Position numbers and translations under genes: made by a program | The notes under the pieces: generated by a model | Told to the model about the DNA's origin: nothing | Databases searched by the model: none | The model's input: the letters and a program-made list of their open reading frames with translations, nothing else | Part shown: one piece after another, positions 1 through 5,978 of the stretch | How the letters are laid out: each line of letters opens with the position of its first letter | How positions within the stretch are numbered: position 1 is the stretch's first letter | Source: an uncultured Oscillibacter sp. | GTDB lineage: Bacteria; Bacillota; Clostridia; Oscillospirales; Oscillospiraceae | Length of the DNA stretch: 7,234 bases | Assembly: GCF_910579365.1 (NCBI RefSeq) | Contig: NZ_CAJTUX010000097.1 | Coordinates: 1 to 7,234 of the forward strand | Reading direction: 5' to 3'

Positions 1-1584
1 TGCATCCAGTGCAACCAGTGCGCCTATGTCTGCCCCCACGCCACCATCCGTCCCTATGCCATGACCGAGGAGGAGGCCGCGAAGCTTCCCGCCGCCGCCA
101 AGGTCATCGACAAGACCGGCAAGGGCAAGGGCTATAAGTTCACCATTGCCGTCAGTCCTCTGGACTGCATGGGCTGCGGCGTCTGCGTGGGCGTCTGCCC
201 GGGCCGCAAGGGCGAGAAGGCCCTGAAGATGGCTCCCCAGGAGCAGGAGGCCGCCCAGCAGGAGGTCTTCAACTACTGCGTGGCCGAGGTCTCCGAGAAG
301 AAGGACCTCCAGGACGCCACGGTGCCCGGCAGCCAGTTCCGTCAGCCGATGCTGGAGTTCTCCGGCTCCTGCGCGGGCTGCGCCGAGACCAGCTATGCCC
401 GTCTTGTCACCCAGCTCTTCGGCGACCGGATGTATATCTCCAACGCCACCGGCTGCTCCTCCATCTGGGGCGGTCCTGCGGCGACCTCTCCCTACTGCAC
501 CAACAAGGAAGGCCACGGCCCCGCCTGGTCCAACTCCCTGTTCGAGGACAACGCCGAGCACGGTCTGGGCATGTATCTGGGTCAGAAGGCCATCCGCGAC
601 CGTCTGGCGGACCTGACGAAGCAGCTGATCGCGGTGCCTCACACCTATCAGCCCCTGAAGGACGCCGCCCAGAAGTGGCTGGATACCATGGAGGACGGCA
701 AGGCCAACGCCGAGGCCACCCGTGAGTATGTGAAGCTCCTGGAAGAGAGCGTCATGACCGTGGAGGGCATTGTGGCCTTCACCTCCAGCCCCAAGGCGGC
801 CGAGGTCTTCGGCGACAAGCTGCCCCAGTTCCAGGCGCACGCCAAGGAGCTCCAGGCCAGCGGCGCGAAGTACTGCGACTGCGACGCCTGCAAGCTCTGC
901 CTGGAGATTCTGAAGGACAAGGAGTACCTGTCCAAGAAGTCCCTGTGGATCTTCGGCGGCGACGGCTGGGCCTACGACATCGGCTTTGGCGGCGTGGACC
1001 ACGTGCTTGCCTCCGGCAACGACGTGAACATCTTCGTCTTTGATACCGAGGTCTATTCCAACACCGGCGGCCAGGCTTCCAAGGCCTCCAACATCGGCCA
1101 GGTGGCGCAGTTCGCCGCCGCCGGCAAGGAGATCAAGAAGAAGTCCCTCGCCGAGATCGCCATGAGCTATGGCTATATCTATGTGGCCCAGGTGGCCATG
1201 GGCGCCAACCCCGCCCAGACCCTCAAGGCCATTCAGGAGGCCGAGGCCTATCCCGGCCCGTCCCTGATCATCGCCTACTCCCCCTGCGAGATGCACAGCA
1301 TCAAGGGCGGCATGATGAACTGCCAGGCCGAGATGAAGAAGGCCGTGGAGTGCGGCTACTGGAACCTGTTCCGCTTCAACCCCGCTGCGGAGGGCGCGAA
1401 GTTCACCCTGGATTCCAAGGAGCCCGCCGGCGGGTATCAGGAGTTCCTGATGAACGAGGCCCGCTACAGCCGCCTGACCCGCGAGTTCCCCGACCGGGCC
1501 AGCGAGCTGTTCCAGCGCAACGAGAAGGCGGCCATGGACCGCTATCAGCACCTCCTCAAGCTCAAGGAGATGTACGCGGAGTAA
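1..1584 (+). CDS. nifJ: Pyruvate:ferredoxin (flavodoxin) oxidoreductase, C-terminal part (5' end outside window)
   Basis: Cytoplasmic enzyme that converts pyruvate and CoA to acetyl-CoA and CO2 and passes electrons to ferredoxin; central in anaerobic clostridial metabolism. The frame is open from base 1, so the 5' part lies outside; 527 residues are seen of a family usually near 1,170. An internal ATG at base 61 is not the start, because the frame already reads an iron-sulfur motif before it. Visible in order (numbered from base 1): the first 4Fe-4S motif CIQCNQCAYVCP at 1-12; the second, CMGCGVCVGVCP, at 56-67; the TPP domain with proximal-cluster cysteines at 124, 127 and 152 (SCAGCAE, then NATGCSS), plus a later one in AYSPCEMH at 429; and the TPP/Mg motif GDGWAYDIG at 320-328 with NTGGQAS at 354-360. 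It stops with TAA. Codon use is strongly GC-biased, as in a highly expressed gene. No terminator follows immediately; the first good one ends at 1890. Confidence 0.97.
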   Translation, partial: CIQCNQCAYVCPHATIRPYAMTEEEAAKLPAAAKVIDKTGKGKGYKFTIAVSPLDCMGCGVCVGVCPGRKGEKALKMAPQEQEAAQQEVFNYCVAEVSEKKDLQDATVPGSQFRQPMLEFSGSCAGCAETSYARLVTQLFGDRMYISNATGCSSIWGGPAATSPYCTNKEGHGPAWSNSLFEDNAEHGLGMYLGQKAIRDRLADLTKQLIAVPHTYQPLKDAAQKWLDTMEDGKANAEATREYVKLLEESVMTVEGIVAFTSSPKAAEVFGDKLPQFQAHAKELQASGAKYCDCDACKLCLEILKDKEYLSKKSLWIFGGDGWAYDIGFGGVDHVLASGNDVNIFVFDTEVYSNTGGQASKASNIGQVAQFAAAGKEIKKKSLAEIAMSYGYIYVAQVAMGANPAQTLKAIQEAEAYPGPSLIIAYSPCEMHSIKGGMMNCQAEMKKAVECGYWNLFRFNPAAEGAKFTLDSKEPAGGYQEFLMNEARYSRLTREFPDRASELFQRNEKAAMDRYQHLLKLKEMYAE

Positions 1585-1619
1585 GGCCGAGGCGTCGGAA
1601 ATTCCGCCCGCTGCGCTTC

Positions 1620-1719
1620 CGCCGCTGAAAGCGGCGAAAGCTCCGCTCTGCTCCATTCCCTCCGCCTCCCTTCAAGGGGGAGCGGGCTCCCCCTTGAGCA
1701 ACCCCCACCCCTGCGGGGG
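1620..1719. repeat. Cluster of GC-rich palindromes downstream of nifJ
   Basis: Three stem-loops lie within 100 bases. At 1620-1636 CGCCGCT pairs with AGCGGCG around a 3-base GAA loop. At 1673-1696 CAAGGGGGAG pairs perfectly with CTCCCCCTTG around CGGG. At about 1702-1719 a C5 run faces a G5 run. None is followed by a T tract, so they are not classical terminators on either strand. They resemble the short palindromic intergenic elements common in GC-rich clostridia, and a related GAGGGGGAGGGC segment appears at 1978-1990. They may protect the 3' end of the nifJ mRNA; that role is inference. Confidence 0.55.
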
Positions 1720-1763
1720 ACGAGGGACGGAAGATGGGAGCGTGGGTTGAGGAGAAGAGGACG

Positions 1764-1838
1764 ATGGACTTTGGATGGGTGTCCGTGAAACCGTGGTCTG
1801 TGACGATTATGATTGCGGCGCCTGTCAGGCGGAATTGA
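1764..1838 (+). CDS. Possible 24-codon small ORF between nifJ and the BMC locus
   Basis: A short frame opens with ATG 3 bases after a purine-rich GAGGAGAAGAGG stretch (1749-1760) that could act as a ribosome binding site, and ends with TGA. The peptide has a short apolar stretch (VTIMIAAPV) and a basic end (RRN). A good intrinsic terminator begins 13 bases after the stop, which would suit a short transcript. I recognise no family. Length and composition are compatible with chance, so this is only a candidate. Confidence 0.18.
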   Translation: MDFGWVSVKPWSVTIMIAAPVRRN

Positions 1839-1850
1839 ATACAAAAGATG

Positions 1851-1890
1851 GGCGGAGAGTGGAATTTTATCCATTCTCCGTCCGTTTTTT
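1851..1890 (+). terminator. Rho-independent terminator downstream of nifJ
   Basis: GGAGAGTGG at 1854-1862 pairs with CCATTCTCC at 1871-1879 (one G-T wobble) around an 8-base AT-rich loop, and a run of six T at 1885-1890 follows. The outer GG/CC adds a weaker extension. It points with nifJ and ends 306 bases after the nifJ stop, so it probably ends the nifJ transcript or a short transcript in the gap. Confidence 0.65.
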
Positions 1891-1934
1891 CGTGTGTGCG
1901 CCGCTGATTTACCGCTTTTTTGTTTGTCTTGGCA

Positions 1935-1956
1935 GGGCAGGCGCTTTGCCTCGCCC
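1935..1956. repeat. Short GC-rich hairpin
   Basis: GGGCAGGC (1935-1942) pairs with GCCT and GCCC (1948-1956) with one bulged C and a 5-base loop. It lies in a gap with no gene and has no T tract directly after it. Role unknown. Confidence 0.4.
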
Positions 1957-1994
1957 GCCGGTCAGGGCTGTCCTTTAGAGGGGGAGGGCTTTTT

Positions 1995-2022
1995 TTGACA
2001 GGTCAGAGGGGCGGATAATATA
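1995..2022 (+). promoter_or_regulatory. Possible sigma-70-type promoter upstream of the pduS remnant
   Basis: A perfect TTGACA at 1995-2000 is followed after 16 bases by TAATAT (2017-2022), a 4/6 match to the -10 consensus. Predicted transcription would begin near 2029 and run through the hairpin at 2069-2109 into the BMC genes. This is the best candidate found for driving pduT-pduQ now that the original upstream part of the operon is absent. The -10 is only fair. Confidence 0.35.
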
Positions 2023-2068
2023 GAAAGACACCGCTCAACCTCCTTGTGCCGCCGTGTCAATCATAAGA

Positions 2069-2109
2069 AAACGGCGGTCTTGAAATCCACTGTTTCAAAA
2101 CCGCCGTTT
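2069..2109. repeat. 17-bp inverted repeat (hairpin) flanked by short direct repeats
   Basis: The arm at 2069-2085 pairs with the arm at 2093-2109, 16 of 17 positions, around a 7-base loop (TCCACTG). The core is ACGGCGG/CCGCCGT. AATCATA occurs directly on both sides (2059-2065 and 2113-2119), which resembles a target-site duplication. A third copy of the arm, CCGCCGT at 2049-2055, could pair with 2071-2077 instead, giving two mutually exclusive hairpins. There is no strong T tract on either strand. It could be a mobile-element remnant, a weak terminator or an attenuator; the sequence does not decide. Confidence 0.6.
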
Positions 2110-2183
2110 GGTAATCATAGTAATTTGGGTGAAAATTTCCTTATTTCTGCTCAGATTTTTTCTTTTCCTCTCATTGCCGTCCT

Positions 2184-2801
2184 TATTAGAAGATATTAAA
2201 CAGGCTCTTACGGTTACCGGCGAGGTGGCCCATCCCGTAATCCTGCGGGTCCCGGTGGGTACGCCTCTGCTGGAATGTGTGGAAGCGGCCGGCGGCACGG
2301 CGTTGAGCGAATACCGCATCCTCTGCGGCGGCCCCATGATGGGAAAGCTCTACACCATGGAGGAGGCCCGGCGGGAGGCAGTCACCAAGACGACCTCCGG
2401 CATCACGGTGCTTCCGCCGGACATTCCGCTGGTCAGGGAGCGGGAGACGCCCCTGCGGGTGACGCTGCGAACGGACCGGCGGCGGCTGGACTCCGGAAGA
2501 GGCCCGTCAATGGCGCAAGGCTCCTTCCCGCCGGATGGCGGTGCGGCTGGGGGTCGGCAAATACTACGACTATGAGATCGACACCCTCCTCACGCCGGAG
2601 GTGAACCGGGTCCGTCTGCCGCTGAAGCAGCACATCGGCGCGCCCGCCGTGCCGGAGGTGAAGACGGGGGACACCGTCGTCCCGGGCCAGCGCATCGCCG
2701 CCTGTCCCGACGGCGCCCTGGGAGCGCATATCAGCGCCAGCATCGGCGGCGTGGTCACGGCGGTGGACGACGCCATTACCATTGAGAGGGGGAACGCCTG
2801 A
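2184..2801 (+). pseudogene. pduS: Decayed PduS-type cobalamin reductase (RnfC-like Fe-S flavoprotein)
   Basis: Intact PduS is a flavin and two-4Fe-4S protein that reduces cob(III)alamin to support the B12 coenzyme of diol dehydratase in the Pdu compartment. Two pieces in different frames remain. Piece one (frame of base 2186, to about 2470) reads an SLBB domain: VTGEVAHPV, VPVGTP, ILCGGPMMGKLY and TTSGITVLP. Piece two (from about 2478 to the stop at 2799-2801) reads the C-terminal barrel-sandwich domain: APSRRMAVRLGVGKYY, then VRLPLKQHIGAP, and ending near TIERGNA. The N-terminal nucleotide/flavin-binding domain is absent, and the cysteine-rich ferredoxin domain expected between the pieces is missing entirely. 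An in-frame TGA at about 2461 blocks the second frame upstream. So there is 5' truncation, internal deletion and frameshift. The exact 5' edge is unclear; the codons from 2184 to 2210 are AT-rich. Its stop overlaps the pduT start by one base. Confidence 0.85.
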
Positions 2802-3346
2802 TGGAGACCATTGGTTTTTTAGAGTTAAACAGCATTGCCAAGGGCATTGAGGCGGCAGATGCCATGCTCAAAGCGGCGGAGGTCCGCCTTGTGGCCGCCC
2901 GTCCCAGCTGCCCTGGAAAATATCATGTCCTGGTTACCGGCGAGGTGGCCGCCGTGCAGTCCTCGGTGGAAGCGGGGGAGGAAGCCGCTGCCGGAAGCGT
3001 CATAGATCAGGTGGTAATTCCCCGCGTTCATCCCAAGGTAATCGAGGCCATCGGCCTTTCCTCCGTGCCGGAGCAGGCCAATGCCATAGGCATTCTGGAG
3101 TATTTCAGTGTGGCGGCCTCCATCTATGGGGCGGACGCGGCCGTGAAGGCGGCGGATGTGACGCTGCTGGAGGTGCGCCTGGGCGCGGGGATCGGCGGCA
3201 AATCCTTTGTGGTGATGACCGGCGACGTCTCCGCCGTGACGGAGGGCGTGGAGGCCGGCGCGGCCTCGGCGGAAGGCTCTGGCCTCCTGGTCAGCCAGGT
3301 GGTGATTCCCAGCCCCCATCCGGAGCTTTTTGAAAGCCTGTACTAG
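2801..3346 (+). CDS. pduT: Tandem-domain BMC shell protein, PduT type
   Basis: Shell protein of a bacterial microcompartment; the family forms trimers with pseudo-hexameric shape. Two BMC domains are visible: residues 2-82 (IGFLELNSIAKGIEAAD through VVIPRVHP) and 95-181 (AIGILEYFSVAASIYGAD through VVIPSPHPELFESL). Cys37 in RPSCPGKY sits where PduT carries the cysteine that binds a 4Fe-4S cluster at the trimer's three-fold axis, so an electron-conducting pore is likely. The length, 181 residues, is normal for PduT. The ATG shares one base with the TGA of the pduS remnant (TGATG), and a GAGAGGGGG stretch at 2783-2791 serves as ribosome binding site, so translation was probably coupled to pduS. 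The gene looks intact although its usual redox partner PduS is broken. Confidence 0.93.
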   Translation: METIGFLELNSIAKGIEAADAMLKAAEVRLVAARPSCPGKYHVLVTGEVAAVQSSVEAGEEAAAGSVIDQVVIPRVHPKVIEAIGLSSVPEQANAIGILEYFSVAASIYGADAAVKAADVTLLEVRLGAGIGGKSFVVMTGDVSAVTEGVEAGAASAEGSGLLVSQVVIPSPHPELFESLY

Positions 3347-3347
3347 G

Positions 3348-3368
3348 GCCTGCCTTATGTGAACAGGC
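3348..3368 (+). other. Small hairpin in the pduT-pduU gap
   Basis: GCCTG (3348-3352) can pair with CAGGC (3364-3368) around an 11-base loop in the 50-base gap after pduT. With no T tract this is not a terminator. It may mark an mRNA processing or stability site; weakly supported. Confidence 0.25.
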
Positions 3369-3396
3369 GCTAAATCGAGAAAGCGGGGAGAAAAGA

Positions 3397-3744
3397 ATGC
3401 CGGAAGGGAAACAGCGGATCATACAGGAATTCGTTCCGGGCAAGCAGGTAACGCTGGCCCACATTATCGCGAATCCGGTGGAGGACCTGTTCAAAAAACT
3501 GGGAATCACCGGAGAGCACACAGGCGCCATTGGAATTATGACGATCACGCCCAGCGAAGGCGCGATCATCGCCGGAGACGCGGCCAGCAAGGCCGCGGAT
3601 GTTTACCTGGCTTTCATTGACCGCTTCAGCGGCTCCATGGTGATTTCCGGAGATGTGGAGAGCGTGGAGGCGTCTTTAACCGCGGTCATGGATGCCCTGC
3701 ACGGTACGCTGGGCTTCACACCGTCCCCCATCACCCGGACCTGA
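3397..3744 (+). CDS. pduU: Circularly permuted BMC shell protein, PduU/EutS type
   Basis: Minor shell protein of the compartment; the family forms hexamers capped by a small beta-barrel made from the N-terminal extension. Visible features: the N-terminal extension RIIQEFVPGKQVTLAHIIANP (residues 7-27) typical of PduU/EutS; the permuted BMC core with AIGIMTITPSEGAIIAGD at 44-61 and LAFIDRFSGSMVISGDV at 71-87; and the C-terminus PITRT, which matches PduU rather than EutS. The length of 115 residues is normal. The start follows a GGGGAGA ribosome binding site. It lies 50 bases after pduT and 11 bases before pduV on the same strand, so it belongs to one operon. No damage is visible. Confidence 0.93.
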   Translation: MPEGKQRIIQEFVPGKQVTLAHIIANPVEDLFKKLGITGEHTGAIGIMTITPSEGAIIAGDAASKAADVYLAFIDRFSGSMVISGDVESVEASLTAVMDALHGTLGFTPSPITRT

Positions 3745-3755
3745 GGAGGTGCGGG

Positions 3756-4190
3756 ATGAAAAAAATCATGCTGGTGGGACGGACAGGCGCGGGAAAGACC
3801 ACCTTCTGCCAAGCCATCTACGGCGAGGAGCTGCGCTATCAAAAGACCCAGGCAGTGGAGATCATCCACGGCGCCATTGACACGCCGGGGGAGTACCTGG
3901 AAAACCGGAGGCTCTACCGCGCTCTGATCGTGACAGCGGCGGAAGCCGACCTGATGGTCCTTTTGCAGGACTGCACCGATGAACAGTGCTGGTTTGCCCC
4001 CGAGTTTGCCGGCATGTTTGGAAAGCCGGTCATTGGCCTTGTCACAAAGACCGACCTTGCGGCGGGCGAACAGGCCCTCCGGGCGGCGGAGGAGAAACTC
4101 TTCCTGGCCGGCTGTCAGCGGATTTTCCATATCAGCAGCAAAGAAAACACAGGCATTGATGAGGTAAAGGCTTACATCGGCCTGACATAG
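3756..4190 (+). CDS. pduV: Small P-loop GTPase-like protein, PduV/EutP family
   Basis: Accessory Ras-like NTPase of BMC operons; in the Pdu system PduV has been linked to the compartment exterior and its movement, while EutP proteins have been ascribed nucleotide or acetate-kinase activity. Visible: the P-loop GRTGAGKT at residues 8-15, DTPG (G3) at 42-45, TKTD (G4) at 97-100 and an SSKE segment (G5-like) at 127-130. At 144 residues it is close to the family norm. The N-terminus starts directly at the P-loop strand, without the longer leader reported for Salmonella PduV. An AGGAGG at 3744-3749 overlaps the end of pduU's stop and precedes the ATG by 6 bases. The name pduV over eutP rests on the neighbouring pduT/pduU/pduQ genes, not on the protein alone. 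Confidence 0.9.
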   Translation: MKKIMLVGRTGAGKTTFCQAIYGEELRYQKTQAVEIIHGAIDTPGEYLENRRLYRALIVTAAEADLMVLLQDCTDEQCWFAPEFAGMFGKPVIGLVTKTDLAAGEQALRAAEEKLFLAGCQRIFHISSKENTGIDEVKAYIGLT

Positions 4191-4200
4191 GACGGAGCTT

Positions 4201-5328
4201 ATGACAACTACATTTTCCATACCGACTACCATTTATATGGGGGGCGACGCACTGGACCGGCTCCAGGGGTTTCCCATCAAAAGGGCGCTTTTGGTCTGCG
4301 ACCCGTTTTTGACAAAGAACGGCGCGGTCGAGCTGGTGAGCAGCCGTCTGGAAGCCATGGGAGCCCAGTGGGAGCTGTTTGACCAAATTGTCCCGGATCC
4401 CACGGTGGATCTGGTAAGCGCCGGCGCGGCCCGCATTCTGGACTACCGGCCCGACACCCTGATTGCCCTGGGCGGCGGGTCCGCCATAGACGCCGGGAAG
4501 GCCATCAATTTCATTTACACCCAAATGGGCGCATCGGAAAAGCCCCTGTTTGTCGCCATCCCCACCACCTCCGGGACCGGCAGCGAGGTGACCTCCTTCT
4601 CGGTCCTCTCCGACCCCAAGGCGGGCGCAAAATATCCCCTGGTCGACGACCGGATGCTGCCGGAGGCCGCGCTGCTGGACCCCTCTTTGACCCTGAGTGT
4701 CCCGCCCCATGTGACGGCGGACACCGGCCTGGATATTCTGACCCACGCGCTGGAGGCCTGTGTTTCCCCCTTCGCCAGCGACTTTACGGACGCTCTGGCG
4801 GAGAAGGCGATTGCCCTGGTGTTTGCCAACCTGCCCGGGGCGGTAAAGGACGGCGGGGATTTCGAGGCCCGGGAACGGCTGCACAACGCCTCCTGTATGG
4901 CGGGAATCGCCTTTAACAACGCCAGCCTTGGCATCTGCCACGGCATGGCGCACCCGCTTGGGGCGCTGCTGCATCTTCCTCACGGCAGAAGCAACGCGCT
5001 GCTGTTGCCCCATGTGGCGGCCTTTAACGCGGGCTTGAACGAGCAGGGAGATTTTCCTGCCCGGGCACGCTATGCCGCCCTTGCCAAGCAGGCCGGCTGC
5101 TGCTGCTACACGGAGACTGTGGCGGTGCAGGGCTTGATACGCCGGATTCAGGATTTGATGACCGAGGCGGGAATGCCCCATAAACTGGAAGACGAGAAGC
5201 ATCGCGCCCTGCTCGCCGAGCATCTGGAGAGCTTGGCGGAAGGAGCGCTTGCGGACCGCTGTACCGGAGGAAATCCCAGGCCCGCACAGATAGACCAAGT
5301 TCAGGAGCTGTACCGGAAGCTGCTGTAA
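4201..5328 (+). CDS. pduQ: Iron-containing alcohol dehydrogenase, PduQ/EutG type
   Basis: Group III (Fe-dependent) alcohol dehydrogenase that reduces propionaldehyde or acetaldehyde to the alcohol and regenerates NAD+ inside the compartment. Visible: the NAD-binding GGGSAIDAGK at residues 91-100, the family signature PTTSGTGSEVT at 121-131, and four metal ligands with correct spacing, Asp178 and His182 (GLDILTHALEA) and His247 and His261 (GICHGMAHPLG, then PHGRSNA). At 375 residues it is full length. It starts 10 bases after pduV, with GGACGGAG as ribosome binding site, and is the last gene before a strong terminator. In the classical Salmonella pdu order pduQ precedes pduS; here it follows pduV, a rearranged order. 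No obvious N-terminal encapsulation helix is visible. Confidence 0.92.
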   Translation: MTTTFSIPTTIYMGGDALDRLQGFPIKRALLVCDPFLTKNGAVELVSSRLEAMGAQWELFDQIVPDPTVDLVSAGAARILDYRPDTLIALGGGSAIDAGKAINFIYTQMGASEKPLFVAIPTTSGTGSEVTSFSVLSDPKAGAKYPLVDDRMLPEAALLDPSLTLSVPPHVTADTGLDILTHALEACVSPFASDFTDALAEKAIALVFANLPGAVKDGGDFEARERLHNASCMAGIAFNNASLGICHGMAHPLGALLHLPHGRSNALLLPHVAAFNAGLNEQGDFPARARYAALAKQAGCCCYTETVAVQGLIRRIQDLMTEAGMPHKLEDEKHRALLAEHLESLAEGALADRCTGGNPRPAQIDQVQELYRKLL

Positions 5329-5340
5329 AGCAGCGGAGAA

Positions 5341-5400
5341 ATCCTATCCGGGCCTTGGTTGACTTAGCGTGTGAAAGACACAGTATTTTGACGATAGGAT
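5341..5400. repeat. 8-bp inverted repeat enclosing 44 bases after pduQ
   Basis: ATCCTATC at 5341-5348 is the exact reverse complement of GATAGGAT at 5393-5400. Inside, GTGT/ACAC (5369-5381) forms a small loop. TTGAC sequences at 5359-5363 and 5388-5392 lack good -10 partners. The block lies between the pduQ stop and its terminator; it may be a structured 3' UTR or a small element remnant. Confidence 0.4.
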
Positions 5401-5414
5401 AATGAAAGATAATG

Positions 5415-5472
5415 AGCAGCGCGGGAGCATTTGTTCTCCCGCGCTGCTATATGTTTGTTTTTGCTTGTTTTT
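5415..5472 (+). terminator. Strong Rho-independent terminator ending the BMC operon
   Basis: AGCAGCGCGGGAG (5415-5427) pairs perfectly with CTCCCGCGCTGCT (5436-5448), 13 bp around an 8-base loop, followed by a T-rich stretch from 5454 to 5472. The orientation fits pduQ. The convergent minus-strand gene ends at 5471, so the hairpin may also stop transcription from that side, but there is no comparable T tract on that strand. Confidence 0.9.
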
Positions 5473-5977
5473 AGGGACGGCTTGTCTCTCCAAGGAACTT
5501 GGCGATGTAGCTCAGGCACCGGCCCAAGGGCATAAAGAGGGCGCACATTAAGGCCGCGTTGCCGCAACAATGGAGCAAATCAAAAGGAATGCCGCTGACC
5601 CAGTAACTGAACCCTGCGTACAACCCGCCGGTGAGAGCATAGGGAATGGCGCACAGCGCACCGAAGCTCAACCCGAAAGCCCCGGAAAAGCAGGTCCACA
5701 TGACCCTGGAGCTCTTCCGGCGCAGCAGATGGGTCAAAGACACCAGCAGCGGCCAGGCGTAGAGGTAATGCAACCACCAGATGCCGAAGCCATAGGTGAT
5801 GCCCTCCAAGAGGATGAATGCGCAGACGATGAGAGGAACCAGTTTGGGAAGATAAATCGTGTAAAGAATCAACAGAAGCGTTACCGGCTCGATATTGGGA
5901 AGCCCCGCCATGGCCACCTGCAGGGCAAACAGCAGACCGGCTAATAAGCCGGATATTACGATCTGACGGGTGGTCAT
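5471..5977 (-). CDS. ECF transporter S component (predicted corrinoid/B12-related substrate-binding membrane protein)
   Basis: Integral membrane substrate-capture subunit of an energy-coupling-factor importer; the shared ATPases and EcfT are not in the window. The 168 residues are very hydrophobic, with about six membrane segments (roughly 5-26, 32-50, 50-66, 70-87, 95-118 and 132-155). A GIPFDLLHCCGN stretch at 129-140 matches the P-F-D-x-x-H-x-x-x-N signature seen in many S components. The ATG lies one base past the stop of the upstream DUF4430 gene, with only a weak ribosome binding site, so translation is probably coupled. Both genes lie behind a cobalamin riboswitch, which points to a corrinoid or precursor (for example cobalt or dimethylbenzimidazole) as cargo; that specificity is inferred from regulation and neighbour, not from the protein. 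Confidence 0.85.
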   Translation of the reverse strand: MTTRQIVISGLLAGLLFALQVAMAGLPNIEPVTLLLILYTIYLPKLVPLIVCAFILLEGITYGFGIWWLHYLYAWPLLVSLTHLLRRKSSRVMWTCFSGAFGLSFGALCAIPYALTGGLYAGFSYWVSGIPFDLLHCCGNAALMCALFMPLGRCLSYIAKFLGETSRP

Positions 5978-5978
5978 A

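Noticed and set aside
1775..1978. 67-codon plus-strand frame after nifJ
   Set aside because: It runs through the terminator at 1851-1890 and a GC hairpin, has no ribosome binding site and reads no family pattern.
2108..2183. TTG-initiated hydrophobic N-terminus fused to the pduS SLBB piece
   Set aside because: The TTG lies in the hairpin arm with no ribosome binding site, and the hydrophobic residues are what T-rich non-coding DNA gives in this frame.
2535..2801. Independent 88-residue gene for the PduS C-terminal domain starting at ATG 2535
   Set aside because: The PduS-like sequence continues upstream in the same frame (WTPEEARQWRKAPSRR) and there is no ribosome binding site, so the ATG is internal. 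It fits a pseudogene piece better.
4132..5298. Long 388-codon frame on the minus strand
   Set aside because: Antisense to pduV and pduQ; rich in Gly, Arg, Gln and His as expected from a shadow of GC-rich codons, with no family features.
5570..5944. 124-codon plus-strand frame opposite the ECF-S gene
   Set aside because: The opposite strand encodes a clear multi-helix S component with the PFDxxH signature; this frame is its hydrophilic shadow.
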